Source: Bacteroidales bacterium UBA1711
GTDB taxonomy: Bacteria > Bacteroidota > Bacteroidia > Bacteroidales > P3
Assembly: GCA_002317325.1 (NCBI GenBank)
Contig: DCJB01000088.1
Span: forward strand, 1 to 45,262
DNA: 45,262 bases
Reading direction: 5' to 3'
Shown here: piece by piece, positions 33,676 through 42,312 of the stretch
How the letters are laid out: every line of letters begins with the position of its first letter
Position numbering within the stretch: the first letter of the stretch is position 1
Position numbers and translations under genes: made by a program
Notes under the pieces: model-generated
What the model was told of the DNA's origin: nothing
The model's database searches: none
The model's input: only the letters and a program-made list of their open reading frames with translations

Positions 33676-35071
33676 CTCCCTGCCCTCCCTTCTCCAAAAT
33701 ATTGGACACCTCGGCGAGGCAGATTTTCTTCTCCGTCTCCGTAGCCCAGGACAACTCTTGTTGCGGATTCCTATCGACAGGAATCATCCGGGTGGCGTTC
33801 ATGTTCACCCTCCTGTCCTTCAAATCAAAAGACCTCGACCGATTTTGTGACCAAAGCAGTTCGACATCGCAGTCCTCCTTATATTGGCACATACTGAAAA
33901 CCCGCCTAATAACCCCCACCGAATGGGTGTTCACAATCACCTGTCGCAGCAGGGGACTGTCTGCATCAGAAAAATCTGCAGCAAGTTCATGCAGCAAGTC
34001 AACCATCTGTATTATCCGCTTGGAATGAATGCCATTTTCGGGTTCCTCGAAACAGAGAAGACTCCGATGGGCAGGGTTGTAGAGCATGACGCAGAGCGTA
34101 AGAAGCCGAAGGGTGCCTTCCGATAGCACACGCGAGGTAAACCTCACGCCTTGGGTATTCTCCAGAGTAATCATATAAACCCTGTTTGCTTCGTCCTTTT
34201 CCACATCGACCGAACGATACTCTTTCAGAAAAGAGCATAACTTATTGCTTACCTCTGTGATGGAGTGTGGGTCTTCCATCTTCATCCGATACATCACCGA
34301 GGCGAGGTTGGCGCCGTCATACCCCACCGACTCAGCCAGTCCGACATCCAGCTTGGCGGGCATACGGAGCACTTCGGGATTCAGCTGCAAAAAGTTCCAT
34401 TCAGCCAGTTCCTGTTTCACCGCAAAGACATGAGGAAAATCTGTCGTCGAAACGGAACTAAGCACGGTTTGGTTGATGGTGTTGGACACTCGGTCTCGGC
34501 CTCCCTGGTGAGAGTCCTGCCGGATATTGATGGTGTCAACCCCGTTCTTGTCTTTCTTAGTCGATATGAAAGGTGCATTTGAGCCTCCCGCCCTGATGGA
34601 CCGCCAAATCTTCTTTGATTTCTTCGTGAGGTACCTTTCTGCCCAACAATCTTTTGACGGGTCAATTTTGGCAAGCTGCTCATAGGCAACTTTCAGTAAT
34701 TCAATTCCGAATTCGGATTCTTCGCGTCTAATCTTCAGTTCATAACGTAAGCGGGGGTGGTTTATCTCAAATTTCTGTCCCCAATTGTCCGTCACATTCC
34801 TCTGCACCAAAACCTCAACGGCAAAAGACATTTCCTTGGCCTGACTGCCATCAGAATAGCATGAGAAAAGTTCGTGAATATCCCCTCGCTGCCCTTGTTG
34901 AGAGAAAGCGGTGCGAATGTCGGTGGTGGCGAGTCCGGCCAGTAGGCGGAGCGCGTCGAAGAGGTTGCTCTTTCCCGAGGCATTGACTCCACCCACCACA
35001 GTAAATGGGGCAAAGTCAAGCTGGAAATTGTCAAAAGACTTAAATCCAGATATTTCAATATGGGTTATCAT
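33668..35071 (-). CDS. ABC/SMC-type AAA ATPase, defence sensor candidate
   Basis: A 467-residue ATPase of the AAA_15/AAA_21 group related to RecF, SMC and OLD proteins. Walker A is GVNASGKSN (28-36), the signature-like motif is LSEGTLRLLTLC, Walker B is LLCFEEPENGIH (about 338-349) and the switch histidine is in VIVNTHSVGV. There is no coiled coil or attached nuclease, so the DUF4276 protein encoded 8 nt into its end is the probable effector. The start MITHIEISGFKSF at 35071 is typical for the family, whereas an ATG at 35089 lies within the -7 box. With that box at 35086-35094, the mRNA leader is only about 10 nt or absent. Confidence 0.85.
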   Translation of the reverse strand: MITHIEISGFKSFDNFQLDFAPFTVVGGVNASGKSNLFDALRLLAGLATTDIRTAFSQQGQRGDIHELFSCYSDGSQAKEMSFAVEVLVQRNVTDNWGQKFEINHPRLRYELKIRREESEFGIELLKVAYEQLAKIDPSKDCWAERYLTKKSKKIWRSIRAGGSNAPFISTKKDKNGVDTINIRQDSHQGGRDRVSNTINQTVLSSVSTTDFPHVFAVKQELAEWNFLQLNPEVLRMPAKLDVGLAESVGYDGANLASVMYRMKMEDPHSITEVSNKLCSFLKEYRSVDVEKDEANRVYMITLENTQGVRFTSRVLSEGTLRLLTLCVMLYNPAHRSLLCFEEPENGIHSKRIIQMVDLLHELAADFSDADSPLLRQVIVNTHSVGVIRRVFSMCQYKEDCDVELLWSQNRSRSFDLKDRRVNMNATRMIPVDRNPQQELSWATETEKKICLAEVSNILEKGGQGDE

Positions 35072-35085
35072 TCCTCTGTTTTTTT

Positions 35086-35094
35086 GCAAAGATA
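35086..35094 (-). promoter_or_regulatory. -7 box of the ATPase-DUF4276 operon
   Basis: On the - strand TATCTTTGC ends 14 nt before the ATPase ATG. Transcription would start about 6-8 nt further on, so the leader is nearly absent. No TTTG is seen 19 nt upstream. Confidence 0.65.
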
Positions 35095-35192
35095 CACAAA
35101 AAAAGTAACACAGAGAGAGACTATCCTTTCCAGCGTTGCCCTTTGTTTGGGCAATGGGCGAAATAAGGTGGTGCGGAATTGGAAAAAAGGTG

Positions 35193-35201
35193 TATCTTTG
35201 C
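35193..35201 (+). promoter_or_regulatory. -7 box of the C10 peptidase gene
   Basis: TATCTTTGC, preceded by the A-tract TTGGAAAAAAGG, lies 29 nt before the ATG at 35231. It is divergent from the ATPase promoter, about 100 nt away. Confidence 0.65.
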
Positions 35202-35230
35202 AGACGGAAAGAATGGACAGACTTGTTACT

Positions 35231-38128
35231 ATGAAGATGAAAAAGATACTGATTTCCTTACTATTAGTTACCGCATTTGGTGCGGCAATCGCAGCCCCCG
35301 TTTCGGAAGCGGACGCACGGCGGGCGGCCGAGAACTTTTGGTTTGCCTCCACGCTGAAGCCGTGCCAGTCGGCCACGGCGCTGCCCGGCACCGGCTTCGC
35401 CCAACTGCGTATCTTCGACATCGACGGCGGATCGGGATTCGTCATCGTGGCCTCCGACGACCGCGCCTACCCCATCCTCGGCTACTCGCTCGAGAGTCCC
35501 GCCACCGCCGAAATTGGCGCCAATATCCGCTTCTGGCTGGGCCAGTATGAGCAGGAGATTGCCTTCCTCGCCTCGCAGGACGGGGCGGCCGACCCCATTG
35601 TGGCCGACGCGTGGAAGCGGCTGCTCGCCGGCGAGTGGAGCGACCCCAAGTCAGCCACCTCGGTCAGCCCCATACTCACCACCACCTGGAACCAAAGCCC
35701 CTACTACAACAACCTCTGCCCCTCGGGCACGCCGGCGGGCTGCACCGCCATTGCCATGGCGCAGGTGATGAAATACTGGAACTATCCCCCGCAGGGCACT
35801 GGTTCGCACTCCTACAACCACAGCACCTACGGCAGCCTCTCGGCCGACTTCGGCGCCACCACCTACAACTGGGCCAATATGCCCAACTCGCTCACCAGCA
35901 GCAGCACCTCGGCGCAGAAAACCGCCGTGGCCACGCTCTGCTACCACGTGGGCGTGTCGGTGAATATGGACTACGGACCTTCTGGTAGCGGGGCGCCCAT
36001 CGTGGGCAGTAACAGCGTGCAGACCGCCCTGCCCCAATACTTCGGCTACAAGCCCACCACAGTCGGCATATACAAAAGCCAGTTCACCAACACGGCTTGG
36101 GTTGACACCCTCAAGAGCGAGATTTCGGCCGGGCGGCCCGTGGTGTATGCCGGCTTCGACAACTCGGCCGGCCACGCCTTCGTCTTCGACGGCTACAACT
36201 CCAGCAGCCAATTCCACGTCAACTGGGGCTGGGGGGGGGCCTACAACGGCTACTTCAGCATCGGCGCCCTCAACCCCGGCGGGGGCGGCACAGGCTCCAA
36301 CACCTCCAACACCTTCAACCTAAGCAACCAGGCCGTGATTGGCATTCAGCCCATGACGCGGCTGCGGGTGTCAAGCGAGTCGGTGGTGCTCAAGCGCAAC
36401 GGCGCCTCCCAGCAGGTGACGGTCTTCTCCAACACCTCCAATCCCGCCTCGTGGAGCGCAACGGCCGACCAAGAGTGGGTCTCGCTCGCCCCTGCCGCCG
36501 GCAGCGGCAACGGCGCCACAGCCTCTCTCAGCATCAGCGCCTCCACCAACGCCTCGGGCTTCGACCGACTCGCCACCGTCACCATCATACAGGACACCGA
36601 CACCTGCCGCATCGCCGTGGGCCAGCTGCCCTGCCTCGCCGGCGAGCTGTGCACCCTCAAGGTCAACATGACCGACCGCCACAGCGACGGCTGGGAGGGC
36701 GCCAGCCTCACCCTCTCCAAGCCCAGCGGACTGGTCTATGGCACCGCCACCATCAGCGGCAACTACGGCGTGGAGAGCTTCTCCGTGTGCCCCGACACGG
36801 TGATAGTGACGTGGAACCGGGGTTCGAGCGACAACGAGTGCGGTTTCTTCATCGACAACGCCGACGGGGCGGTGTGGCTCAACCACACCCAAGGGCAGTC
36901 CATCGCATCGGGAGTGGTGGCTGTGATAGCCAACCCCTGCGACACGGTGGGTGCCGCCGGTTCGTCCGGCCCCATCCGCTTCACCCTCAGCGGGTCGCCC
37001 AACATATCCGAAGCCGGCATCATAGATGGCACGGGCTCGGGTCTGACCTTCGGCTCCACCCACACCCTCAAGGCTGTGGCCAACGACGGCTACCGCTTTG
37101 TAAGATGGGCCGACAACTCCACCATCAACCCCCGCCGCGTGGTGGTGACGGGCAACAGCACCTACAACGCAGTCTTCGCCACCATCGGCGACGACACCAT
37201 GCGGTACGACAACAACGTCTATAGCACCGCCCTCGGCATCAGCGGCGGCTTCTACTGGGGCGTGAAGTTTGCCGCCTCGGACTTTGTGGGCCGCCCGCGG
37301 GTGACGGCGGTGCAGTTCTACGCCGTCTATGGCGGAGCCTACCAAATCACCGTTTCCGAAGGGGGCGCCTCACGGCCCACCACCCAGCTCATCCAAGGCA
37401 CCATCAACGTCTCCTCCTCGCAGACGGGCTGGATAACGGCCTCCCTTGGCGACAACGGCATAGACATCACCCCCAACAAGCCCGTGTGGATTACGCTCTA
37501 CGCCCCGCAAGTCTCCTACCCTGCCGCCATGACTGAGTCGTGGTGCGGGAGCGACAACAGCTGCCTCATATCCACCAACGGCACCTCGTGGCGGTCGCTC
37601 CACGACTCGCACAGCCGCTGGAACTCGTGGCTGGTACGCTGCATCGCCCCCATCGACCACAGCCTCTACACCGCCACCCTCAGCGTCAGCGACACTGCGG
37701 CGGGCCGCGTCTATCTCACCGGCACCGACACCCTCGCCGCCGCCACAGGCTCTTTCCGCTACGGCGAGCGGGTGCTCTGCGGCGCCGTGGCCAATCCCGG
37801 CTACCGCTTCACGGGCTGGCGCAGCGAGGCCGACCGCAACCCCTACGCATTCTTCATCCAGCAGGACATGACCGACGAAGCCCTGTTTGTGGCCGACCCG
37901 GCGGGTATCTGCGGACCCGGTGAGGGCGAGGTCGTCACCGCCGCCGTGGCGGGCCGCAGCCTCACCATCGGAGGAGCGGAGGGGAAGCCTGTGGGGGTCT
38001 TCGACATCATGGGACGCCTGCTCTACAGTGCCAGCCGCTACGACGGCCGCGCCATCGTGCTTCCCGCCGCCGGCATCTACATGATAAAGGCCGCCGACCA
38101 CCCCGCCCTGCGGGTGGCCGCCTACTAA
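35231..38128 (+). CDS. C10 cysteine protease with BACON and T9SS domains
   Basis: A 965-residue secreted peptidase of the streptopain family (C10). A signal peptide (to AIAAP) and an inhibitory propeptide (about 25-130) come first. The catalytic domain has Cys171 in PAGCTAIAMAQVMKYW and His315 in SAGHAFVFDGY, followed by FHVNWGWGGAYNGYF. Then come a BACON domain (LRVSSESVVLKRNGASQQVTVF...), a cysteine-containing CUB-like region (CTLKVNMTDRHSDGWEGASL), B-repeats (GYRFVRWADNSTINPRRVVV and GYRFTGWRSEADRNPYAFF) and a T9SS type A sorting domain (VGVFDIMGRLLYSA..., AAGIYMIKAADHPALRVAAY). A run of nine G just after the catalytic histidine could cause frameshifting. It is divergent from the ATPase-DUF4276 module. 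The start is fixed by the signal peptide. Confidence 0.93.
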   Translation: MKMKKILISLLLVTAFGAAIAAPVSEADARRAAENFWFASTLKPCQSATALPGTGFAQLRIFDIDGGSGFVIVASDDRAYPILGYSLESPATAEIGANIRFWLGQYEQEIAFLASQDGAADPIVADAWKRLLAGEWSDPKSATSVSPILTTTWNQSPYYNNLCPSGTPAGCTAIAMAQVMKYWNYPPQGTGSHSYNHSTYGSLSADFGATTYNWANMPNSLTSSSTSAQKTAVATLCYHVGVSVNMDYGPSGSGAPIVGSNSVQTALPQYFGYKPTTVGIYKSQFTNTAWVDTLKSEISAGRPVVYAGFDNSAGHAFVFDGYNSSSQFHVNWGWGGAYNGYFSIGALNPGGGGTGSNTSNTFNLSNQAVIGIQPMTRLRVSSESVVLKRNGASQQVTVFSNTSNPASWSATADQEWVSLAPAAGSGNGATASLSISASTNASGFDRLATVTIIQDTDTCRIAVGQLPCLAGELCTLKVNMTDRHSDGWEGASLTLSKPSGLVYGTATISGNYGVESFSVCPDTVIVTWNRGSSDNECGFFIDNADGAVWLNHTQGQSIASGVVAVIANPCDTVGAAGSSGPIRFTLSGSPNISEAGIIDGTGSGLTFGSTHTLKAVANDGYRFVRWADNSTINPRRVVVTGNSTYNAVFATIGDDTMRYDNNVYSTALGISGGFYWGVKFAASDFVGRPRVTAVQFYAVYGGAYQITVSEGGASRPTTQLIQGTINVSSSQTGWITASLGDNGIDITPNKPVWITLYAPQVSYPAAMTESWCGSDNSCLISTNGTSWRSLHDSHSRWNSWLVRCIAPIDHSLYTATLSVSDTAAGRVYLTGTDTLAAATGSFRYGERVLCGAVANPGYRFTGWRSEADRNPYAFFIQQDMTDEALFVADPAGICGPGEGEVVTAAVAGRSLTIGGAEGKPVGVFDIMGRLLYSASRYDGRAIVLPAAGIYMIKAADHPALRVAAY
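36231..36239 (+). repeat. G9 tract inside the C10 peptidase gene
   Basis: Nine G encode part of NWGWGGAY (Trp334 onward). Gain or loss of one G would end the protein soon after the catalytic domain and remove the BACON, repeat and sorting domains. Confidence 0.7.
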
Positions 38129-38190
38129 TCGCCGCCGCGGGACTGACGACGAAAGCAAATTCACGTATCACACACAAAAAACCCTACACC

Positions 38191-39471
38191 ATGGAAAAGA
38201 AACAGAACTACACCCTTCCCATCATTGTGATATTCCTGCTGTTCGCAATGATTTCATTCGTCACCGGGCTTCAGAACCCCTTCGGGGTGATAGCCAAAAG
38301 CCAGTTCGACGTGAGCAACTTTGCCTCCCAGTTGGGCAACTTTGCCAACTTCATAGCCTACGCCTGTATGGGCATTCCCGCGGGGCTCATGCTCAGTCGG
38401 CTGGGCTACAAGAAGACCTCCATGACCGCCGTGGGCGTGGGGTTTGCCGGCGTGCTCATCATGTTCCTCTCGGGCCGCCTCGGCAGTTTTCCCGTTTATC
38501 TCGCCGGCGCCTTCGTGGCGGGCTTTTCCATGTGTATGCTCAACACCGTGGTCAACCCGCTGCTCAACACCCTCGCCGGCGGCGGCAAGCGCGGCAACCA
38601 GCTCATCCAGTTTGGCGGCGCGTGCAACTCCATTGCCGCCACCATCGTGCCCGTGCTGGTGGGATACCTCATCGGCGACGTGACCAAGGCCACCATCAGC
38701 AACGCCGACCCCGCCCTCTTCATCGCCATGGGGGTGTTCGCGCTGGCCTTCTTGGTGCTGACGATAGTGCGAATCCCGGAGCCCCACATCGAGAAAGAGG
38801 GCGATGCCGCGAAGGTGGAAGCCAAAAGCCACAGCGTCTGGGGCTTCCGCCACTTCGTGCTGGGCGTGATTTCCATCTTCATCTACGTGGGCCTCGAGGT
38901 GGCCATCCCCAGCGTGGCCAACCTCTACATGACGGGGGCCGAAGAGGTGGGCGGCCTCGCCATGACCACGGCGGCAGCCGGCACCCTCTGCGGCACCTAC
39001 TGGTTTCTGATGTTCGTAGGGCGGCTCATCGGCGGCATAGTGGGCGGCAAAGTCTCCGCGCGGGTGCAGCTCACCGTGGTGGCCACATTGGTGGCCGTCT
39101 TCGTCCTCCTCGCCATCCTCATGCCCACCGGCGTGGTGGTGAAGATGCCCGTCTTCCAAGCCGACATCAGTTTTGCCATGCAGGCCGTCCCCATCTCCAT
39201 CATGTTCCTCATCCTCTGCGGCCTCTGCACCTCGGTGATGTGGGGCAACATCTTCAACCTCGCCGTCGAGGGCTTGGGCAAGTACACCGCCGTGGCCTCC
39301 GGCATATTCATGATGATGGTGTGCGGCGGCGGCATTATCCCCCCGCTGCAGGGCTGGATAGCCGACACTTTGGGCTTCATGAACAGTTACTGGGTCATCT
39401 TCGCCTGTGCCGTGCTGCTGCTCCTCTACGCGGTCGTGGGGAGCCGCAACGGCAACAAAGAGAACAATTAA
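38191..39471 (+). CDS. MFS sugar permease, FucP-like
   Basis: A 426-residue, 12-helix major facilitator transporter of the FucP (fucose:proton symporter) group. Typical stretches are FVTGLQNPFGVIAKSQFDVSNFASQLGNFANFIAY, GIPAGLMLSRLGYKKTSM and NPLLNTLAGGGKRGNQLIQFGGACNSIAA in the N-half, then MWGNIFNLAVEGLGKYTAVASGIFMMMVCGGGIIPPLQGWIAD in the C-half. In Bacteroidota such proteins carry fucose, glucose/galactose or N-acetylglucosamine, so the substrate is open. No sugar-catabolic gene is adjacent. The start lies 62 nt after the C10 protease stop, so the two could share an mRNA. A 17-bp terminator follows at 39532. Confidence 0.85.
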   Translation: MEKKQNYTLPIIVIFLLFAMISFVTGLQNPFGVIAKSQFDVSNFASQLGNFANFIAYACMGIPAGLMLSRLGYKKTSMTAVGVGFAGVLIMFLSGRLGSFPVYLAGAFVAGFSMCMLNTVVNPLLNTLAGGGKRGNQLIQFGGACNSIAATIVPVLVGYLIGDVTKATISNADPALFIAMGVFALAFLVLTIVRIPEPHIEKEGDAAKVEAKSHSVWGFRHFVLGVISIFIYVGLEVAIPSVANLYMTGAEEVGGLAMTTAAAGTLCGTYWFLMFVGRLIGGIVGGKVSARVQLTVVATLVAVFVLLAILMPTGVVVKMPVFQADISFAMQAVPISIMFLILCGLCTSVMWGNIFNLAVEGLGKYTAVASGIFMMMVCGGGIIPPLQGWIADTLGFMNSYWVIFACAVLLLLYAVVGSRNGNKENN

Positions 39472-39531
39472 AATTAAGAATTAAGAATTAAGAATTTAGA
39501 AGAACGGTGGTCAATCATCCATTGCCGCCAA

Positions 39532-39569
39532 AAACAAAGAAAGAAGACAGAAGTCTTCTTTCTTTGTTT
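39532..39569 (+). terminator. 17-bp terminator after MFS permease
   Basis: AAACAAAGAAAGAAGAC (39532-39548), loop AGAA, then a perfect 17-nt complement (39553-39569) rich in T. The purine/pyrimidine arms give A-run and T-run on both strands, so it could work bidirectionally. Confidence 0.8.
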
Positions 39570-39867
39570 AGCCTAAATTCCGCAAGCACGGTATTTATAA
39601 ATTGAGCGACAGATTGTTGATAAGTTTTACCGGCAACCTGTCGCCATGTCAATAATTATTCGAACCTTTGCAATTGTCTAACAAACAAAGATATCTAACA
39701 ATTATGGGTACAAAGGTACCAATAAAAGGTTCTTTGACATCTTGATTTGAAAGTACAGCGTCGTTGTGCTGTGACAACAAATCTTTCAGACTGGTTTTTT
39801 CCAACGCATATATTCGGACGAGGGTGGCAACTTCAGTTATCGCATAGGGCTTTTCAGTTCGGTTTTT

Positions 39868-39916
39868 TTCACAATTCACAATTCACAATTCACAATTCAC
39901 AATTCACAATTCACGA
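39868..39916 (+). repeat. TTCACAA heptad repeat, 6-7 copies
   Basis: Six exact TTCACAA units (39868-39909) and one TTCACGA (39910-39916). It is the reverse complement of the GTGAANN family seen at 8344 and 18998, and lies downstream of the transglutaminase-like gene on the - strand. Confidence 0.85.
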
Positions 39917-39964
39917 ACCACATTACCCACTCTACCTTCTTTCCCCTCCTTCCCCTCTACCCTC

Positions 39965-41467
39965 TCACAACCTCACTACCTTCACCTCGGTGTCGGGCGT
40001 CTTGTACTGCGGCATACACATCCCGACCGGCGCCCCGATATAAGTAGGGTCGCAGACCACATACGGCTTGCCGTTGATTAGGTAGTAGTCGCCGAAGGCA
40101 TCGTCGTCGGGAAAGCAGATGGCTGTGGCCACATGGTCGGAATACTCGACGAGCACCACATCCAGGCCGAGCAGTGTCCGGACCAGATAGGAGAACAGGA
40201 TGGAGCGGTCTTCACAGTCGTTCTTAGGATAATAGAAGTTCTCCTCGCAGAAGAAAGGCTTCTCGTAGCCGAACTGCACCTGGTCGGTGGCATAGTCGAA
40301 CCCCTCGTGCATGAAGTTCAGCAGTGCGGCCACTCCTTCCATCTTGCTCTTGCCGGCCACGAACGGACGGAAGTTCCGCTCTGCCGCAGCGGCAAAGTCG
40401 GCTCCCACTGCCGCAGTGGCATATACCGCGATATCCACTTGCGGGTAATTGCTGTAGAAATCCATCAGGCTCTTGTTGGCAGCTATCTTCACCTCCTTGC
40501 CGTCCACCTGGCTGTGGTAAGCCCGCTCTGCCTCCCGTCTCGGGAACTGCGGGAACTCGTGCAGCTCCACGTCCACCGCGCGGATGGCCGATTCGAACGT
40601 GGTGGTGTAAGTGTACAGCCGCCCCTGCAGCGAATAGTGTCCGTTGTGCGGCATGAAGATATAATAGCGCACCTCGCCGATGGTGACAAAAGGCACCTCA
40701 TACAGGTTGCCGCGGATGGCCATCATGCAGGCCAGTCCCTTCTCGGTGCGGGCCATGCGTGCGTCATACTCCATCTGGTTGAGCAGAAATACCGTCAGTG
40801 CCACCTGCCGGTTCTCGTCGCTGGGGAAGAGCACCTGAGCCAGTCGGCTGGTCATGTCGTACAGGCCCCAGTCGTTGAGGCGGTACTGCCGCTGCTGCCT
40901 TGTCAGCTGCACGATGGCGCCCTGCATCTCAATCCGGGCCAGCGCCTCCCAGAAACGGCTCACCGAGGCCTCCTCCAGGTCGGGCAGCGTGCAACGCGAG
41001 AGATCGCTGCTGCGCGGAACCTCCATCTTCAGCGTGGCGTTGTAGAACGGCACTGCGGCCTGCTCCACCTCTGCGGGGGCTGCGGGGGGATCCATCTTGC
41101 GGGGCTGAGGCGCCGCGGGGGCTTCTGCCGGCTCCACTGTGGCGGCCGGCAGCTGCTGTGGCACCGGCTGCGGGGCACGCTCCTGCTGCGGGGCGACGGG
41201 CGGAGTCTTCGGACTGGGCTTGACCGGGCTGGCCGCCGGCTTGCTCACCTCGAACGGCTGCCACTGGCCCGACAGCGCGCGGGCGAAGCGGGCGTTGGCG
41301 CTGTCGCGGAAATGGGAGTAGTCTTGTTCTGCCTGCTGCTGAAACTGGTCGAAATCCGACTGGTCGATCCACCCTTTGGTCAGCGTCGTGTCCCAGCCGT
41401 CGTCCACCTGGGCAGCAGCCGTGGCAGCCATTGCCAGCAATCCTATCAGTAATGCCGTCTTATTCAT
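39965..41467 (-). CDS. Exported transglutaminase-like protein
   Basis: A 500-residue secreted or periplasmic protein (signal to ATAAAQ). A proline/alanine-rich linker (about 75-140, many KP, PAP and PQ) follows a short helical start. The C-terminal half carries a papain-like transglutaminase core with the full triad: Cys418 in NDCEDRS, His445 in YSDHVAT and Asp473 in VCDPTY. Such Bacteroidota proteins may act as proteases or cross-linking enzymes. The partner and substrate are unknown. It is the third gene of a cluster with a DUF4384 and an LPP20-like gene, separated from the latter by an 11-bp hairpin that should lower its transcription. Confidence 0.75.
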   Translation of the reverse strand: MNKTALLIGLLAMAATAAAQVDDGWDTTLTKGWIDQSDFDQFQQQAEQDYSHFRDSANARFARALSGQWQPFEVSKPAASPVKPSPKTPPVAPQQERAPQPVPQQLPAATVEPAEAPAAPQPRKMDPPAAPAEVEQAAVPFYNATLKMEVPRSSDLSRCTLPDLEEASVSRFWEALARIEMQGAIVQLTRQQRQYRLNDWGLYDMTSRLAQVLFPSDENRQVALTVFLLNQMEYDARMARTEKGLACMMAIRGNLYEVPFVTIGEVRYYIFMPHNGHYSLQGRLYTYTTTFESAIRAVDVELHEFPQFPRREAERAYHSQVDGKEVKIAANKSLMDFYSNYPQVDIAVYATAAVGADFAAAAERNFRPFVAGKSKMEGVAALLNFMHEGFDYATDQVQFGYEKPFFCEENFYYPKNDCEDRSILFSYLVRTLLGLDVVLVEYSDHVATAICFPDDDAFGDYYLINGKPYVVCDPTYIGAPVGMCMPQYKTPDTEVKVVRL

Positions 41468-41495
41468 AATCGTGCAATCATTAGAATGAAAGGAA

Positions 41496-41524
41496 CAGGT
41501 CTGTCCTTCGGGCGGACAGACCTG
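41496..41524 (-). terminator. 11-bp hairpin between LPP20-like and transglutaminase genes
   Basis: CAGGTCTGTCC (41496-41506) pairs perfectly with GGACAGACCTG (41514-41524) around TTCGGGC. On the - strand the T-rich TTCCTTTC follows. It lies 12 nt after the upstream stop, so it is a terminator or attenuator with partial read-through. Confidence 0.6.
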
Positions 41525-41536
41525 CTTCAGCGTCTC

Positions 41537-42175
41537 TTATTTGATGGCGTTGCAGACACCGTCCAGCAGCTTCTCGTGCTCGGGAGTGAAGCTGTCCAGC
41601 TCCTTCTGCAGTTCGGCACGGGCGTCGGCAAGCACTTGGTCGCGGACCGACTTGCTGTCGTAGAGCAGCACCACCACCACCTCGTAGTTCTTGTTGCTCA
41701 GCACGCGATAGTACTCCTCGACTACAATCACGCGGTTCAGCTTCTGAGCCACCATCAGGGTGCTCTTCTCCAAAGCCTTAGTGATGGAGGCAGCATCTTC
41801 GGCCGAGAGCGAAGCGTTGGCCAGGTCTATCTTGGCCTGCGACATAACCGTCGTCTGCACCTGTCCGGCCAGGCGCACCTTGGCCACGTTCAGGGCCTCC
41901 ATCTGGGCAGCGGTGTAGGAGTTGCCTGTGGCGCGTTCGTTGGCCATCAGGTACTTGGGCGTGCCGTCATCCTGGCGTTCGGCCATGCGGGTGTAGAAGT
42001 CCTCCAACTGGCGGACGATGGGGATGCTCATCGTGCGGAAACCCTCCTTGTCGAGGCGCTTGGCTTCCTTCTTGGCATCCTTCTTCTGTTGGCGGGTTTG
42101 GGCGCCGGCGGGGGTGGCGACCATGATTGCTGCGGCCATCAAGACCATTCCGAAAAACAAACTGACTTTTTTCAT
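41537..42175 (-). CDS. LPP20-like exported protein
   Basis: A 212-residue protein with a signal peptide (to TPAGAQ) and no lipobox. A charged lysine-rich stretch (RQQKKDAKKEAKRLDKEGF) follows, then a conserved-looking alpha/beta domain (ALNVAKVRLAGQVQTTVMSQ..., VAQKLNRVIVVEEYYRVLSNKNYEVVVVLLYD). The pattern resembles the LPP20/FlgT-N family found in envelope proteins, for which no enzymatic activity is known. Its neighbour with a DUF4384 domain begins with a similar module. The C-terminus is helical and charged. No promoter of consensus form is visible in the 137 nt upstream. Confidence 0.55.
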   Translation of the reverse strand: MKKVSLFFGMVLMAAAIMVATPAGAQTRQQKKDAKKEAKRLDKEGFRTMSIPIVRQLEDFYTRMAERQDDGTPKYLMANERATGNSYTAAQMEALNVAKVRLAGQVQTTVMSQAKIDLANASLSAEDAASITKALEKSTLMVAQKLNRVIVVEEYYRVLSNKNYEVVVVLLYDSKSVRDQVLADARAELQKELDSFTPEHEKLLDGVCNAIK

Positions 42176-42312
42176 TTTTTCTTTATTGTTTAGTTGTTGG
42201 TGATTTGTTTATTGTTCGAGGGGGCGCTTGTCGTTCCCCTTCTACAACCATAGATAGGCAGCCGAGACAACGAATCTATCAAGACCCATCGTTTTTTTTT
42301 CCGAAAAAAGTG

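Larger units (their letters stand above)
39472..39964. other. Intergenic region with repeats and terminator
   Basis: There are three copies of an 8-nt unit TTAAGAAT (39475-39496 area), the terminator (39532-39569), and an AT-rich part (about 39570-39860) with an interrupted palindrome GGTAC-AAAG-GTACC near 39708-39721. Heptad repeats at 39868-39916 follow. A 76-codon - strand frame (39649-39879) has no recognisable domain and is not called. Confidence 0.55.

Noticed and set aside
39649..39879. 76-codon - strand frame in the AT-rich intergenic region
   Set aside because: No recognised family, no promoter, and it crosses the heptad repeat; possibly a remnant, not supported as a gene.
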